Positions 34,962-44,088 of a stretch of 64,000 nt of DNA are shown here, one piece after another. Each line of letters begins with the position of its first letter. Positions within the stretch are counted from its first letter, which is position 1. The DNA comes from Candidatus Aminicenantota bacterium. GTDB taxonomy: Bacteria; Acidobacteriota; Aminicenantia; Aminicenantales; Aminicenantaceae. The DNA is taken from assembly GCA_014727835.1 (NCBI GenBank), contig WJMT01000046.1:1-64000 (forward strand), written 5' to 3'. Below the pieces are notes generated by a model. It was not told the origin of the DNA. It saw only the letters and a list, made by a program, of their open reading frames with translations, and ran no database searches. The translations under genes were made by a program, and so were the position numbers.

Positions 34962-36431
34962 TTATCTGGCATTGGGATTGGGAGTGGGCTTCAATGCTCC
35001 CACTTTCTCCCTCCACAGATGCAGCTTGTCTTTGAGTTCTGATGCTGTATCCGGAAGTTGCTGTGAGAGGTCGTTTTGTTCGCTAAGGTCCTGGCTTAAA
35101 TCATAGAGTTCAATGTGGTGGTCTTCGAAAAATTCAATCAATTTATACTTCCCGCACCGAATGGCAGAACTCGGGCTCCCTCCCTGGTTTCCATAATGAG
35201 GATAGTGCCAAAAAAGACACCGGTCCTCTATCTGATTTTTCCCTTTGAGCAGAGGCACCAGACTTTTCCCGTCCAAGTGCTGGCTGGGCAGTGCTGGACT
35301 TCCGGTCATTTCCAGGAGAGTGGGATAAAAATCAGTGCTGATAGCCGGCTCTGAACACTGGACTCCGGCCTGGGTCACACCAGGCCATCGGATGATCAGA
35401 GGCTCTCTGATCCCTCCTTCATAAAGCCACCCTTTCCCGGCTCTCAGGGGAAGATTGGAAGTGGGATGTCCTTCGGAGGTGGAAAGGCCTCCGTTGTCAG
35501 ACATAAAGATGATGACAGTGTTGTCATAAAGCCCAAGACTTTTCAACCGATTGATGATTTTCCCTACAGCCAGATCCATGGCTTCCACCATACCCCCGTA
35601 CACAGCATGGTTCTGAATAAGCCGGACTTTTCTCTCTCCTTCTCTGCCCCAGATCTGTCTTTCATTCTCTATGCTTTTTTTCTTTTCTCTGTATTTTTCC
35701 TCCAGGTCCTTTCTGGCCATCAGCGGGGTGTGTACTGAATAGAAAGAAAGAAAAGCGAGGAAATTTTGATCCTTTTTCTTTTCAATAAACCGGCAGGTCT
35801 CAGAAGCCAGCCGGTCCGGAAGGTGCTCTCCTTCTGGCCCATCCTCTAGTTTGGGATTTCCATAAGGCGAAAAATACTTGTTCCCTCCATAGGGACCTCC
35901 CCTCTCCCAGCCGCCTTTATTGACATCAAAACCCTGGTCTTCAGGATAATACCCTTTGCCTCCCATATGCCACTTGCCCGCAAAAAAGGTGGCGTATCCT
36001 GCCTTTTTCAATGCTTCAGCCAGAGTGACTTCTTGAAGGGGCATGTGGGCCTTATAAGGAGCCGGGACAAGGGATTTGTGTCTGGTCCAGTGTTCAGACA
36101 CCGACTCTGGTTGAGGCGCGCCAAAATAATCTGTGGTTTGGAGCCGGGCCGGATATTTTCCGGTCATGATGCTCACTCTGGTTGGGCTGCAGACCGGACA
36201 TGCGGCATACGCATCTGTGAACCGTACCCCCTCGGCTGCCAAACAATCCACATGAGGAGTCTCATAAAAAGGGCTCCCATAACAACTCAAATCTTTCCAC
36301 CCCAAATCATCCACCAGCACAAACAAAAAATTAGGCTTCTGCTTCACTGGGCTGCAGAAAAACGCACCGGAGGACAAACTCAAGGCCGCACTTCCCCATA
36401 AACATTTTTTGATAAAATGCCGCCGGTCCAT
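34962..36431 (-). CDS. Exported sulfatase (second copy)
   Basis: The 489-residue sulfatase has a Tat-type start (DRRHFIKKC) and a lipobox-like SGAFFC (Cys26). Metal ligands appear in FVLVDDLGWKD. The active-site motif is CSPTR at Cys81, a CxPxR variant, followed by MTGKYPARL. It differs clearly from the neighbouring sulfatase, so it probably acts on another sulfated glycan. Both genes run in the same direction, 194 nt apart, with a repeat and hairpin between. Substrate cannot be told. Confidence 0.93.
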   Translation of the reverse strand: MDRRHFIKKCLWGSAALSLSSGAFFCSPVKQKPNFLFVLVDDLGWKDLSCYGSPFYETPHVDCLAAEGVRFTDAYAACPVCSPTRVSIMTGKYPARLQTTDYFGAPQPESVSEHWTRHKSLVPAPYKAHMPLQEVTLAEALKKAGYATFFAGKWHMGGKGYYPEDQGFDVNKGGWERGGPYGGNKYFSPYGNPKLEDGPEGEHLPDRLASETCRFIEKKKDQNFLAFLSFYSVHTPLMARKDLEEKYREKKKSIENERQIWGREGERKVRLIQNHAVYGGMVEAMDLAVGKIINRLKSLGLYDNTVIIFMSDNGGLSTSEGHPTSNLPLRAGKGWLYEGGIREPLIIRWPGVTQAGVQCSEPAISTDFYPTLLEMTGSPALPSQHLDGKSLVPLLKGKNQIEDRCLFWHYPHYGNQGGSPSSAIRCGKYKLIEFFEDHHIELYDLSQDLSEQNDLSQQLPDTASELKDKLHLWREKVGALKPTPNPNAR

Positions 36432-36514
36432 GAATCATCCTACTCAACAGAGTCCTCCCCACTATATAACAAATGGGATTGCAATAAAACATTATAAAAG
36501 ATATCATTTTCAGC

Positions 36515-36883
36515 ATGAACAAATACATTTTCTGGAACTTAGTCCATAAACACACCTGTATTGCGCTGAATGAGGACCTCTCCAAATACGCTCAGGGTGA
36601 GACGTTCTGGAAAGCTCTGTTCAATCTGGGCGAGACCACCAACAAATTTGTTCCTTCTGTCAATCCTGATCTCACTCCTCTAAACAAGCGGATCCAAATG
36701 TATTATGAGACCGGATTGAACAAAGTGGAGATTTTGGTGGAACAGAAAAAAAAACAATTTTCCATTCAATGTTCAAACAGCAGGTCTTTTCTCAATGACC
36801 AAGACGAACAAAAAGCACTTCTGAAATACATCCGGTCCAGAGCTGAAAAATCAATCATTGATCCCGGCCTGAAAAAACTCTAA
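36515..36883 (+). CDS. Hypothetical 122-residue protein
   Basis: This is an open frame with protein-like composition, divergent from the sulfatase gene and ending 5 nt before the convergent kinase-like gene. It has no signal or membrane segment, is largely helical and charged (KALLKYIRSRAEKSIID), and has three cysteines. No family is recognised and the ribosome site is weak. The call rests on length and on filling the gap. Confidence 0.5.
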   Translation: MNKYIFWNLVHKHTCIALNEDLSKYAQGETFWKALFNLGETTNKFVPSVNPDLTPLNKRIQMYYETGLNKVEILVEQKKKQFSIQCSNSRSFLNDQDEQKALLKYIRSRAEKSIIDPGLKKL

Positions 36884-36888
36884 TGGCT

Positions 36889-37710
36889 TTAATAGAGAAA
36901 TTTGTCTTCGCCCACTTCCTTGATCATGTCTTTGATTTCTTTTAAGAGCAGTTCTTTTCGCTTGAGCACAGCTTGGATCTCTTTATCAGTGAGATAAGGA
37001 CCTACGGCTTCTTTGATGCTCTCAAAATTCAGGGATTTGATTTTTTCATTAAACTCTCTGGGCAGCATGCGGATCAGTTTTTTTTCCTTGATCCCGTTTT
37101 TTCCATATAAAAGATTCCGGGTGTATCTTCTTTTTGCCCGGAAACTGCGGGAATGATCGATGAGCAGGGTTCTCCAGTCCTTTGTGTATCGGATGTTCTG
37201 CTGGGTCCGGTCTTCATTGGCAATCAGACAATCAAAAGCCCTGGTCAAATATTTTCTGCGGTTCCACTTGACCACATAAGTCTTTGGAATGCCCATTCCT
37301 TTCTCCATCCGGTCCAGATCGCTCATCTCACTGGTGACCCATAACTGAAGAGAACCTTTCTTGCCGTTGAACTCCCTTTCTACAGTAGGAGGAACCATAT
37401 GAAGACCTAACAGTTTATCCATTTCATAAGCAGCGATCTCATACTGCCATCCCTCAAGATAACCTTTCTGCATTCCAGAGGGATTTTTCCAGCATCCTGA
37501 ATGTTCGATATCTCCTTCTTTCATATACAGCCGGTAGGGTTTGGTCACTCCTTCTCCGATATCCTCTGACTTTATGATTTCAGCGGTCTGGAGAAACTCC
37601 TCCCATTTGGCCTGTTGGGCGATCTCTTCAGAAGTGAATTGAGAAAACAATCCATGCTCACTGCTGATAAGAAGGAGACCCACAATCACAACAGAGATGT
37701 TTTTCTTCAT
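36889..37710 (-). CDS. Exported HipA/FAM20-like kinase-fold protein
   Basis: The start at ATG 37708-37710 is supported by GAGGGGG upstream and by a promoter at 37772-37800 that excludes longer starts. The 273-residue protein has a signal peptide (KKNISVVIVGLLLISS). It then shows a kinase-like pattern: EIAAYEMDKLLGLHMVPPTV as the N-lobe helix region, FDCLIANEDRTQQN as catalytic loop (Asp167, Asn172), and LLIDHSRSF with the metal Asp185. This is the layout of HipA/PI4K/FAM20C-type kinases. Activity outside the cytoplasm is inferred from the signal only. Confidence 0.72.
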   Translation of the reverse strand: MKKNISVVIVGLLLISSEHGLFSQFTSEEIAQQAKWEEFLQTAEIIKSEDIGEGVTKPYRLYMKEGDIEHSGCWKNPSGMQKGYLEGWQYEIAAYEMDKLLGLHMVPPTVEREFNGKKGSLQLWVTSEMSDLDRMEKGMGIPKTYVVKWNRRKYLTRAFDCLIANEDRTQQNIRYTKDWRTLLIDHSRSFRAKRRYTRNLLYGKNGIKEKKLIRMLPREFNEKIKSLNFESIKEAVGPYLTDKEIQAVLKRKELLLKEIKDMIKEVGEDKFLY

Positions 37711-37771
37711 TTCTATCCCCCTCTTCATTCCTGTGAATTTGTCTGCCATTGATTGAAAACCAATCCATCTC

Positions 37772-37800
37772 ATTATAGGATCCCAGCTCAAAACTCACAA
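37772..37800 (-). promoter_or_regulatory. Promoter of the kinase-like gene
   Basis: On the minus strand TTGTGA (37795-37800) and a perfect TATAAT (37772-37777) are spaced 17 nt, with transcription expected to start near 37765, 55 nt before the chosen start codon. Confidence 0.65.
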
Positions 37801-37931
37801 CCTTTTTTTGTATGAGTTTTCCACTATTTCTGTGAATAAATTTGTTAAAAACCCCTTTGAATTTTCTTTAATTGATTGATTTTCTATCAATTAGTTTAAA
37901 CTGCACAACATTTGGGCATTTGCCTTTAACA

Positions 37932-38813
37932 TCAATGAGAGGATTTGTCGATAGGCTGTTTGGTGTCCGGATTACGGAGAGCTTTCCAGGAAGTTTTTTT
38001 CTGAGAGGCTGTGCTTTGAACATCTCCGCTCATCACATCTTCATTGACCCGGCCGGTGAATGTCCAGACTTTATCCGGAGATTTGATCTTGAAGCCTATT
38101 TCGCTGCCTGAAAGCTGTTCTTCAGTTACTTTCCATGTCTCTGTTTCAGGGATGACACTCCCCTGGGCATACTGAAAGACTTGAGTGAAACGAATAATGG
38201 TTTCCAGAGAATCGTCAGCCAAAACGACTTTCCAATCCCCGCTGACATTGGCAGGGACCATCCAGTAATAGACAAAATGGGCTTCCTCATCCAAAATCAC
38301 CATGGATTCCTCATCAGGAGTCCAGCTGTTCATATCAAAGTCATGAGAAAGGACCCGGGTCCCTGGTTTCACTTCATCAAAAATTCTGGGGCGCAGCTTC
38401 AAATTGACTGAAGGCAAAAGATACAGAGTGATCACTGTAGCCTCACTCAAATCTGTTTCGTACAGGTTCTGATTGTGAAACTCCACCAAATTTTCCACTC
38501 CGGCAATGCGGGCGTTCTGTCGGCTCTCCTCGACTCGTTCTGAATTTAAGTCCACACCGGAACCTCGGACTGTGTACTGGACCGCAGCCTGAATCACGAT
38601 CCGGCCGTCCCCGCATCCCAAATCCAGCAGAACATCCCCTTGTTCAAGGTCTGCCAGCTCCAGCATCTCATCCACCACTTTCATTGGTGTGGGGACATAG
38701 GGAACATCTAATCCGATTCCCTCATCCGAGGTTGTTTTCTGCTGACAAAGTGATAAACAAAATACACTCAAAAAGACCATGGAAATCATAGCGCTTGTTT
38801 TTCTTTTCATCAT
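37932..38813 (-). CDS. Exported class I SAM-dependent methyltransferase
   Basis: The 293-residue protein has a hydrophobic N-terminus (MISMVFLSVFCLSLC) that could be a signal peptide or lipobox. It is followed by a Rossmann methyltransferase core: VPYVPTPMKVVDEMLELA, LLDLGCGDGRIV for SAM binding, and GVDLNSERVEESRQNA. The ~100 C-terminal residues are beta-rich and not typical. Similar signal-bearing methyltransferases occur in several phyla with unknown substrates. How SAM would be available outside the cytoplasm is unclear. It is 18 nt downstream of the MBL gene. Confidence 0.82.
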   Translation of the reverse strand: MMKRKTSAMISMVFLSVFCLSLCQQKTTSDEGIGLDVPYVPTPMKVVDEMLELADLEQGDVLLDLGCGDGRIVIQAAVQYTVRGSGVDLNSERVEESRQNARIAGVENLVEFHNQNLYETDLSEATVITLYLLPSVNLKLRPRIFDEVKPGTRVLSHDFDMNSWTPDEESMVILDEEAHFVYYWMVPANVSGDWKVVLADDSLETIIRFTQVFQYAQGSVIPETETWKVTEEQLSGSEIGFKIKSPDKVWTFTGRVNEDVMSGDVQSTASQKKTSWKALRNPDTKQPIDKSSH

Positions 38814-38831
38814 AGAATGAGATTCCCCTTT

Positions 38832-39698
38832 TTAGGATGAACCACTCCCAGACAAAGGATTGAACTCATATTTCTTCTTTGTCTTGGATATGGTGCCGAA
38901 ATAATGCTGCGGATCATGATTCAAAGCAAGGATCCACTGGTTTTGGAGAGCTTTCTGCAGAAATTTTTCTTTGTTCTTCAGAGTCTTGACCGGATACAGG
39001 TCATAGCTCATCACATATGGAAGATGGACATGGGAAGCCGTGGGGATCATGTCTCCCATAAAATAAAGAGTCTTTGCTCCGGATTTCACTCTCACTAGTT
39101 GATGGGATGAGGTATGGCCCTCAGCCAATTCGACCTGAACTCCTGGAGTGACTTCAGTATCCCCTTCTACCAGATTTAGCTGCCCGTGTAGGTCAAGAGG
39201 TAAAAATGAGTTTTTATCATAACTGGGTTTGTCTCTGGGACCGGGATCCAGAGCATTGTTCCACTCTCCCTTTTGAATGATGTATCGGGCGTTGGGAAAC
39301 GCAGGAATGAATTCTCCTTCGTTGTTTTGAGTCGTATTCCCTCCGCAGTGGTCAAAATGCAGATGAGTGTTGATAACAAAATCGACATCTTGGGATGCAT
39401 ATCCGATCTGTTCAAGAGCTCCCTTTAAACCGGGTTCCTGTTCCACAGAATAGTATTCATAAATCTTTTTTCTGAGGTTTTTTCCGATCCCGGTGTCCAC
39501 TAGAATGGTCTTTTCTCCGGTGTCAACCAGTATGGAATTCAGTCCCAGTTTGATGCGGTTCAAAGAATCAGCTTCAAATGTTTTTTCCCATAACACTTTG
39601 GGAACCACACCAAACATGGCCCCACCGTCCAAATGGAAAAATCCGTCTCTCAGGCCGTGAACTTCAAATGTTCCCAAAGACAGTTTATTTAGGCTCAT
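38832..39698 (-). CDS. MBL-fold metallo-hydrolase
   Basis: The 288-residue metallo-beta-lactamase-fold protein has the metal motif THLHFDHCGGN and later histidines in ELAEGHTSSHQ and ALNHDPQH. It resembles AHL-lactonase/quorum-quenching-type and related hydrolases; the substrate is open. Its start overlaps the nuoI stop by 14 nt, so it is translated from the nuo transcript, in the position where nuoJ would normally stand. Confidence 0.9.
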   Translation of the reverse strand: MSLNKLSLGTFEVHGLRDGFFHLDGGAMFGVVPKVLWEKTFEADSLNRIKLGLNSILVDTGEKTILVDTGIGKNLRKKIYEYYSVEQEPGLKGALEQIGYASQDVDFVINTHLHFDHCGGNTTQNNEGEFIPAFPNARYIIQKGEWNNALDPGPRDKPSYDKNSFLPLDLHGQLNLVEGDTEVTPGVQVELAEGHTSSHQLVRVKSGAKTLYFMGDMIPTASHVHLPYVMSYDLYPVKTLKNKEKFLQKALQNQWILALNHDPQHYFGTISKTKKKYEFNPLSGSGSS

Positions 39699-40167
39699 TT
39701 AAGAGAGATTCCAAATCGAGCACCATATCTTTTCTGTTGTATTGGGCAAATTCCACTTCTCCAGTGTCCATGCGGATGGCATCTTCAGGACAGGCTTCCA
39801 CACAAAAACCGCAGAAACAGCAGCGGGAAAGGTCGATGATAAAGGTTGAAGGATATTTCTGTATCTCCGGGTCCGGATCTTCAGTGGCCTCAATATAGAT
39901 GCACTCAGACGGACAAACCGTTTCACAGAGCATGCAGGCCACGCATCTGGGTTTTCCGTCTTCTCTTTTCATGAGCCGGTGAAGACTCCGGTGTCTTTCC
40001 GCGATCTCTGTTTTCTGTTCCGGATATTGAATGGTGAAAGCGCCTTTTCTTTTGGTCTTAATCCCGAACAGATTCAAGATGTGGAAAACCATATTCACAA
40101 TAAAATGGCGCGCAGTGATAAGGATTCCTCTGATGATCTCAATAAAGTATCCGAATAATCTAAACAT
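39685..40167 (-). CDS. nuoI: NADH-quinone oxidoreductase subunit I
   Basis: This 160-residue ferredoxin-like subunit carries the two [4Fe-4S] clusters N6a/N6b of complex I through CVACMLCETVCPSECI and CCFCGFCVEACPEDAI. The N-terminal amphipathic helix (FGYFIEIIRGILITARHF) docks to the membrane. It is the last nuo gene of the operon, 1 nt after nuoH; nuoJ to nuoN do not follow. Confidence 0.96.
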   Translation of the reverse strand: MFRLFGYFIEIIRGILITARHFIVNMVFHILNLFGIKTKRKGAFTIQYPEQKTEIAERHRSLHRLMKREDGKPRCVACMLCETVCPSECIYIEATEDPDPEIQKYPSTFIIDLSRCCFCGFCVEACPEDAIRMDTGEVEFAQYNRKDMVLDLESLLNEPK

Positions 40168-40168
40168 T

Positions 40169-41254
40169 TTATAAACTCATAAAAAACGCAGTGGCTGCAA
40201 TATTGAAGAGACTCAGGGGGATTAAGAATTTCCATCCGAAGTCCATGAGCTGGTCATACCTGAAACGGGGATAAGTCCACCGGACCAGGATCTGAAGCCA
40301 GCAAAAAAAGAACACCTTTAGGTTAAACATGATGACCTGAAACACCACCACCAACCAGTAAGGAAGAAGCCATTCTCCTCCCCAAGGGAAATGGAAGCCT
40401 TCTGCACTCAGCCAGGGCACATGGTATCCTCCGAAAAACAGAGTGGTCAAAAGACAGGAAATGATCAGGACCTTCATAAAATCCGTAAACATGTAAAGAC
40501 CGTATTTCAATCCTCCGTATTCGGTGAAAAAGCCCACAATCTCTGATTCCCCTTCCGGAAGGTCAAAAGGGACTCTTTCCGATTCAGCCATAGCTGCCAT
40601 TAGAAAAATGATAAAGCCCAGAGGCTGGAGAAAAATCCCCCACTTGGGAAGCCAGCCAAACAAAACCTCACTCTGGAATCCCACAATTTCAGAAAACTGA
40701 AGTGATGGAAAGACCATTACAATGCCGATTAAAGACAATCCCAGGGCCACTTCATAGGAGATGAGCTGGGCCGATCCTCTCAGTCCTCCCAGCAGAGTCC
40801 ACCTGTTATTGGAGACCCACCCACTGAGGATCACTCCGTAAATGCTGAGAGCCAGAAAGGCCAGTACAAAAAGGATCCCCACATTCAGGTCCACCACCTG
40901 CAGCGGAATCTCTTTGCCGCTGATCTGAATAGGACTTCCAAAAGGGATGGTGGCGATAGTCACTGCTACAAAAAAGAAAGACAGAAACGGAGCCAGATTG
41001 TGCAGGAATTTTTTTGAAAACTCGGGAGTGAAATCTTCTTTGGTCATCATCTTAATGGCATCAGCAAACGGCTGAAAAAGGCCTAGAACGCGGATTCCGA
41101 AAAAATTTGCACGGTTTGCTCCCACTCTGTCCTGCATCACAGCGCTTTCTTTTCGTTCTGCCCAGGTCAAATACAGAGACAGCACAAGAAACCAAACAAT
41201 GGCACCCACAAATTTCACCAGAATAATCAATACATCAATCACGTTATTTTCCAA
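40169..41254 (-). CDS. nuoH: NADH-quinone oxidoreductase subunit H
   Basis: The 361-residue protein has about eight membrane helices and NuoH signatures: TWAERKESAVMQDRVGANRA near residues 27-46, GWVSNNRW, and AESERVPFDLPEGESEIV. NuoH connects the peripheral arm to the proton channels and forms part of the quinone site. It overlaps nuoG by 11 nt. Confidence 0.97.
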   Translation of the reverse strand: MENNVIDVLIILVKFVGAIVWFLVLSLYLTWAERKESAVMQDRVGANRANFFGIRVLGLFQPFADAIKMMTKEDFTPEFSKKFLHNLAPFLSFFFVAVTIATIPFGSPIQISGKEIPLQVVDLNVGILFVLAFLALSIYGVILSGWVSNNRWTLLGGLRGSAQLISYEVALGLSLIGIVMVFPSLQFSEIVGFQSEVLFGWLPKWGIFLQPLGFIIFLMAAMAESERVPFDLPEGESEIVGFFTEYGGLKYGLYMFTDFMKVLIISCLLTTLFFGGYHVPWLSAEGFHFPWGGEWLLPYWLVVVFQVIMFNLKVFFFCWLQILVRWTYPRFRYDQLMDFGWKFLIPLSLFNIAATAFFMSL

Positions 41255-42803
41255 AAAATTTTATTTTTTTCTTCATCATTTGAAACACATCAAAAGGAGA
41301 GGATAACCGGGCATAGGATTTGAAATCAACTTTGATCTCTTTTCCCAAAGACACCAGCCACTCCCATTCAGCCCGGGCTTGTCCGGGAGAATAGAGAACA
41401 GGGCCAAAATGCTGGATCCTTTCATCCTCATTAGTGAACGAACCGGCTTTTTCAGCCGGTACAGCTGTAGGTATGACCAGATCAAAATCCTTGTTCCATT
41501 CTCTTTCAAACGGGGTGAACAGGATTTTGGTTTGGACTTCCTTTATTTTTGACATGAGTCCAGTCAATTGATCCAAATCAAAAGGGGACGCCCAGAATAC
41601 AAATAAAAGTTCTGTACCATCAAACACCTGGCCCTCGCTGATGGCCTCCAATGAAAATCCGATCTCTTGAGCTCCTTTTTTATTAGGGGTGCGGTCTGAG
41701 GTTAAAAGCAGGTCATCTGCTTCGCGCTGAGCTGTTGTGGGAAAAAAGACTTTTTGGGACTCCAGGTTCTCAGTAAAGATCTTTTTGACCAAAAACAGTT
41801 CTTCATTGGTCAGCCAGGTGTTTGATATCACACCCAGGCGGTTGAGTTTGTTTTTGTAAATGAGCTTTTTGACCTGGTCTGCAGCATAGGTCACAGCTTT
41901 TTTTGGGTCTAAAGCTGAGTCTCCCTGCTTGAGAACGATTTTTTCTGCTCTGTCTTGGTCCATATAAGAATAGCCATAGCGGCCGATATCGCAAATCCAG
42001 TATCCTTTCTCTTTTTGATCCTTTTCTCTGGAGGTCACACGGGATGTAATTCTGTAAACTCTCTTGGGAACATCAAAACGCGCAAATCCGGGATGGTGCT
42101 CGATAAAAATGTTGCATCCCCTAGAACACAGAGGGCAGATAGAAGCACCTTTTTCCAGAAACCAGTTTCTGGTTTTGAACCGAAAATCCTTATCTGTGAT
42201 GGCACCCACCGGGCACAACTCGGTTAGGTTTCCGGCATAATTGTTGTCAATGAGCCGCTGGTCAAAAATCCCGATCTCGGAATAAACACCGCGTTCAAAC
42301 ACACCCAGCTCCTCTGTCTGGGTGATGTCTCTCAAAAAACGCACGCAACGAGTGCAGAGCACACACCGCTCTCTGTCCAGGATCAGTCCTTTCCCTAGGG
42401 GAACATTCTTGTCTTTTCTTTCTTTTTGTTCCATAAAAGTGCTTTCAAAAAGACCGTACTGTTCATAGTAATCCTGAAGAGTACACTCCCCTGCTTTATC
42501 ACAGATAGGACAATCCATAGGATGTTCTGCCAGCAGAAACTCAAGCACTCCTTGTCTTGCTTGCCGAACATTTTCAGTCTCTGTAAAGACCTTCATCCCT
42601 TCCTTGACCTGAGTGGCACAGGCCAACTCCAAACAGAGATGACCTTCGATCTCCACCAGACACATCCGGCAGCTTCCCTCCGGAGCAAAGGCTTCGTGAT
42701 AACATATATGGGGAATATGGATGCCAGCTCTTTCCGCAGCTTTGAGCACAGTGATCCCTTCTGGGACCTTGATGGAACGGTCATTGATGAATATCTCTAC
42801 CAT
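41244..42803 (-). CDS. nuoG: NADH-quinone oxidoreductase subunit G (short form)
   Basis: This 519-residue subunit has the N-terminal [2Fe-2S] site (HICYHEAFAPEGSCRMC), the His-Cys [4Fe-4S] motif HPMDCPICDKAGEC, and a ferredoxin pair beginning CVLCTRCVRF. CPLCSRGCNIFIEHH is the N7-type site. The molybdopterin-like domain after ~300 is shortened compared with the E. coli protein (~900 residues), as in several anaerobes. It follows nuoF by 19 nt. Confidence 0.94.
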   Translation of the reverse strand: MVEIFINDRSIKVPEGITVLKAAERAGIHIPHICYHEAFAPEGSCRMCLVEIEGHLCLELACATQVKEGMKVFTETENVRQARQGVLEFLLAEHPMDCPICDKAGECTLQDYYEQYGLFESTFMEQKERKDKNVPLGKGLILDRERCVLCTRCVRFLRDITQTEELGVFERGVYSEIGIFDQRLIDNNYAGNLTELCPVGAITDKDFRFKTRNWFLEKGASICPLCSRGCNIFIEHHPGFARFDVPKRVYRITSRVTSREKDQKEKGYWICDIGRYGYSYMDQDRAEKIVLKQGDSALDPKKAVTYAADQVKKLIYKNKLNRLGVISNTWLTNEELFLVKKIFTENLESQKVFFPTTAQREADDLLLTSDRTPNKKGAQEIGFSLEAISEGQVFDGTELLFVFWASPFDLDQLTGLMSKIKEVQTKILFTPFEREWNKDFDLVIPTAVPAEKAGSFTNEDERIQHFGPVLYSPGQARAEWEWLVSLGKEIKVDFKSYARLSSPFDVFQMMKKKIKFFGK

Positions 42804-42822
42804 CTCTGTCTTTTCCTCACGT

Positions 42823-44088
42823 TCATTTAATTGTTCCTTGGATAAAGGACTCCAATTCCTTTCTAAATTTTTTCACTATAGCCAAAATGGGCATGGCTGC
42901 TGCATCTCCCAGCGGGCAAAGGGTTTTTGCCAGCATATTGGAAGCCAATCTCTGGATGGTATCCAAATCCTGTTTTTTGCCTTTGCCTTGATAAATCCTC
43001 TGCACTGTTTTGTGGATCCATGAATTTCCGATTCTGCAGGGAGTGCATTGGCCGCAGGACTCATGGGAGTAGAACTGAGTGACCTTCCTCAACACATCAA
43101 TGATGGCCACTCCCTCATCCAATACGATCACAGCTCCTGAGCCCAGCATGGAATCTGCTTTCATAAGCGACTCACAATCCATAGGAATATCGATCTCATC
43201 AGGTTTGAGTATGGGAGATGACAGGCCTCCGGGAATCACTGCTTTGAGTTTTTTATTTGATTTCATTCCTCCGGCATGCTTGAAAATCAATTCCTTTAAA
43301 GAACTGCCTACCGGAAGCTCGTAGATCCCCGGATTTTTGACTTTCCCGCTGACTCCGAAAATACGGGTTCCGCCATCCTCGGGAATCCCCTGCTGGATGA
43401 ACCAATCCGCTCCTTTTTCCAAAATATACGGCACATTGGACAGGGTCTCTACATTGTTGATCACTGTGGGACACTGAAAAAGACCAACAGCTGCTGGGAA
43501 GGGAGGTTTCAAGCGGGGATGTCCCCGTTTCCCTTCCAACGATTCCAAAAGTGCGGTCTCTTCTCCGCAAATATAAGCTCCGGCTCCCCTGTGAACAGTG
43601 ATCTGGAGGTCAAATCCGGAATTGAGGAGGTTTTTGCCGACAAATCCTTTCTTTTCAGCTTCTAAAATGGCTCTTTCCAGGCGGCGGGCAATGTTTTCGT
43701 ATTCTCCCCGGATGTAGATGAAGGCATGGTGGATACCCACAGCATAGCTGGTCAGCACGATTCCCTCCAGAAGCATATGAGGATTGTGAGACATGATGTA
43801 TCTGTCTTTAAATGTACCAGGTTCTCCTTCGTCTGCATTCACGCACAGATACTTGGGCTTGTCTGCATCCTGGGGAACAAAGCTCCATTTCACTCCAGCC
43901 GGAAAACCTGCTCCTCCTCTTCCCCTCAGATGAGCGGCTTTGACCTCATTGAGCACTTCTTCGGGCTTGAGCTCTTTGATCACTTTTTTCAGTGTTTTGT
44001 ATCCGCCTTTTTTCATGTACACATCGATCTTAAAGAGATGTTCCACTCCAAAATTTTGAGTGAGTACTTTTTCCGGCACTTTATTCAT
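42823..44088 (-). CDS. nuoF: NADH-quinone oxidoreductase subunit F
   Basis: This 421-residue flavoprotein binds NADH and FMN. Motifs are RGRGGAGFPAGVKW (NADH loop), NADEGEPGTFKDR, YICGEETALLESLEG, and the [4Fe-4S] motif SCGQCTPCRIG near the C-terminus. It overlaps nuoE by 8 nt. The gene order E-F-G matches a NAD(P)H-dependent complex I rather than a ferredoxin-only form. Confidence 0.97.
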   Translation of the reverse strand: MNKVPEKVLTQNFGVEHLFKIDVYMKKGGYKTLKKVIKELKPEEVLNEVKAAHLRGRGGAGFPAGVKWSFVPQDADKPKYLCVNADEGEPGTFKDRYIMSHNPHMLLEGIVLTSYAVGIHHAFIYIRGEYENIARRLERAILEAEKKGFVGKNLLNSGFDLQITVHRGAGAYICGEETALLESLEGKRGHPRLKPPFPAAVGLFQCPTVINNVETLSNVPYILEKGADWFIQQGIPEDGGTRIFGVSGKVKNPGIYELPVGSSLKELIFKHAGGMKSNKKLKAVIPGGLSSPILKPDEIDIPMDCESLMKADSMLGSGAVIVLDEGVAIIDVLRKVTQFYSHESCGQCTPCRIGNSWIHKTVQRIYQGKGKKQDLDTIQRLASNMLAKTLCPLGDAAAMPILAIVKKFRKELESFIQGTIK

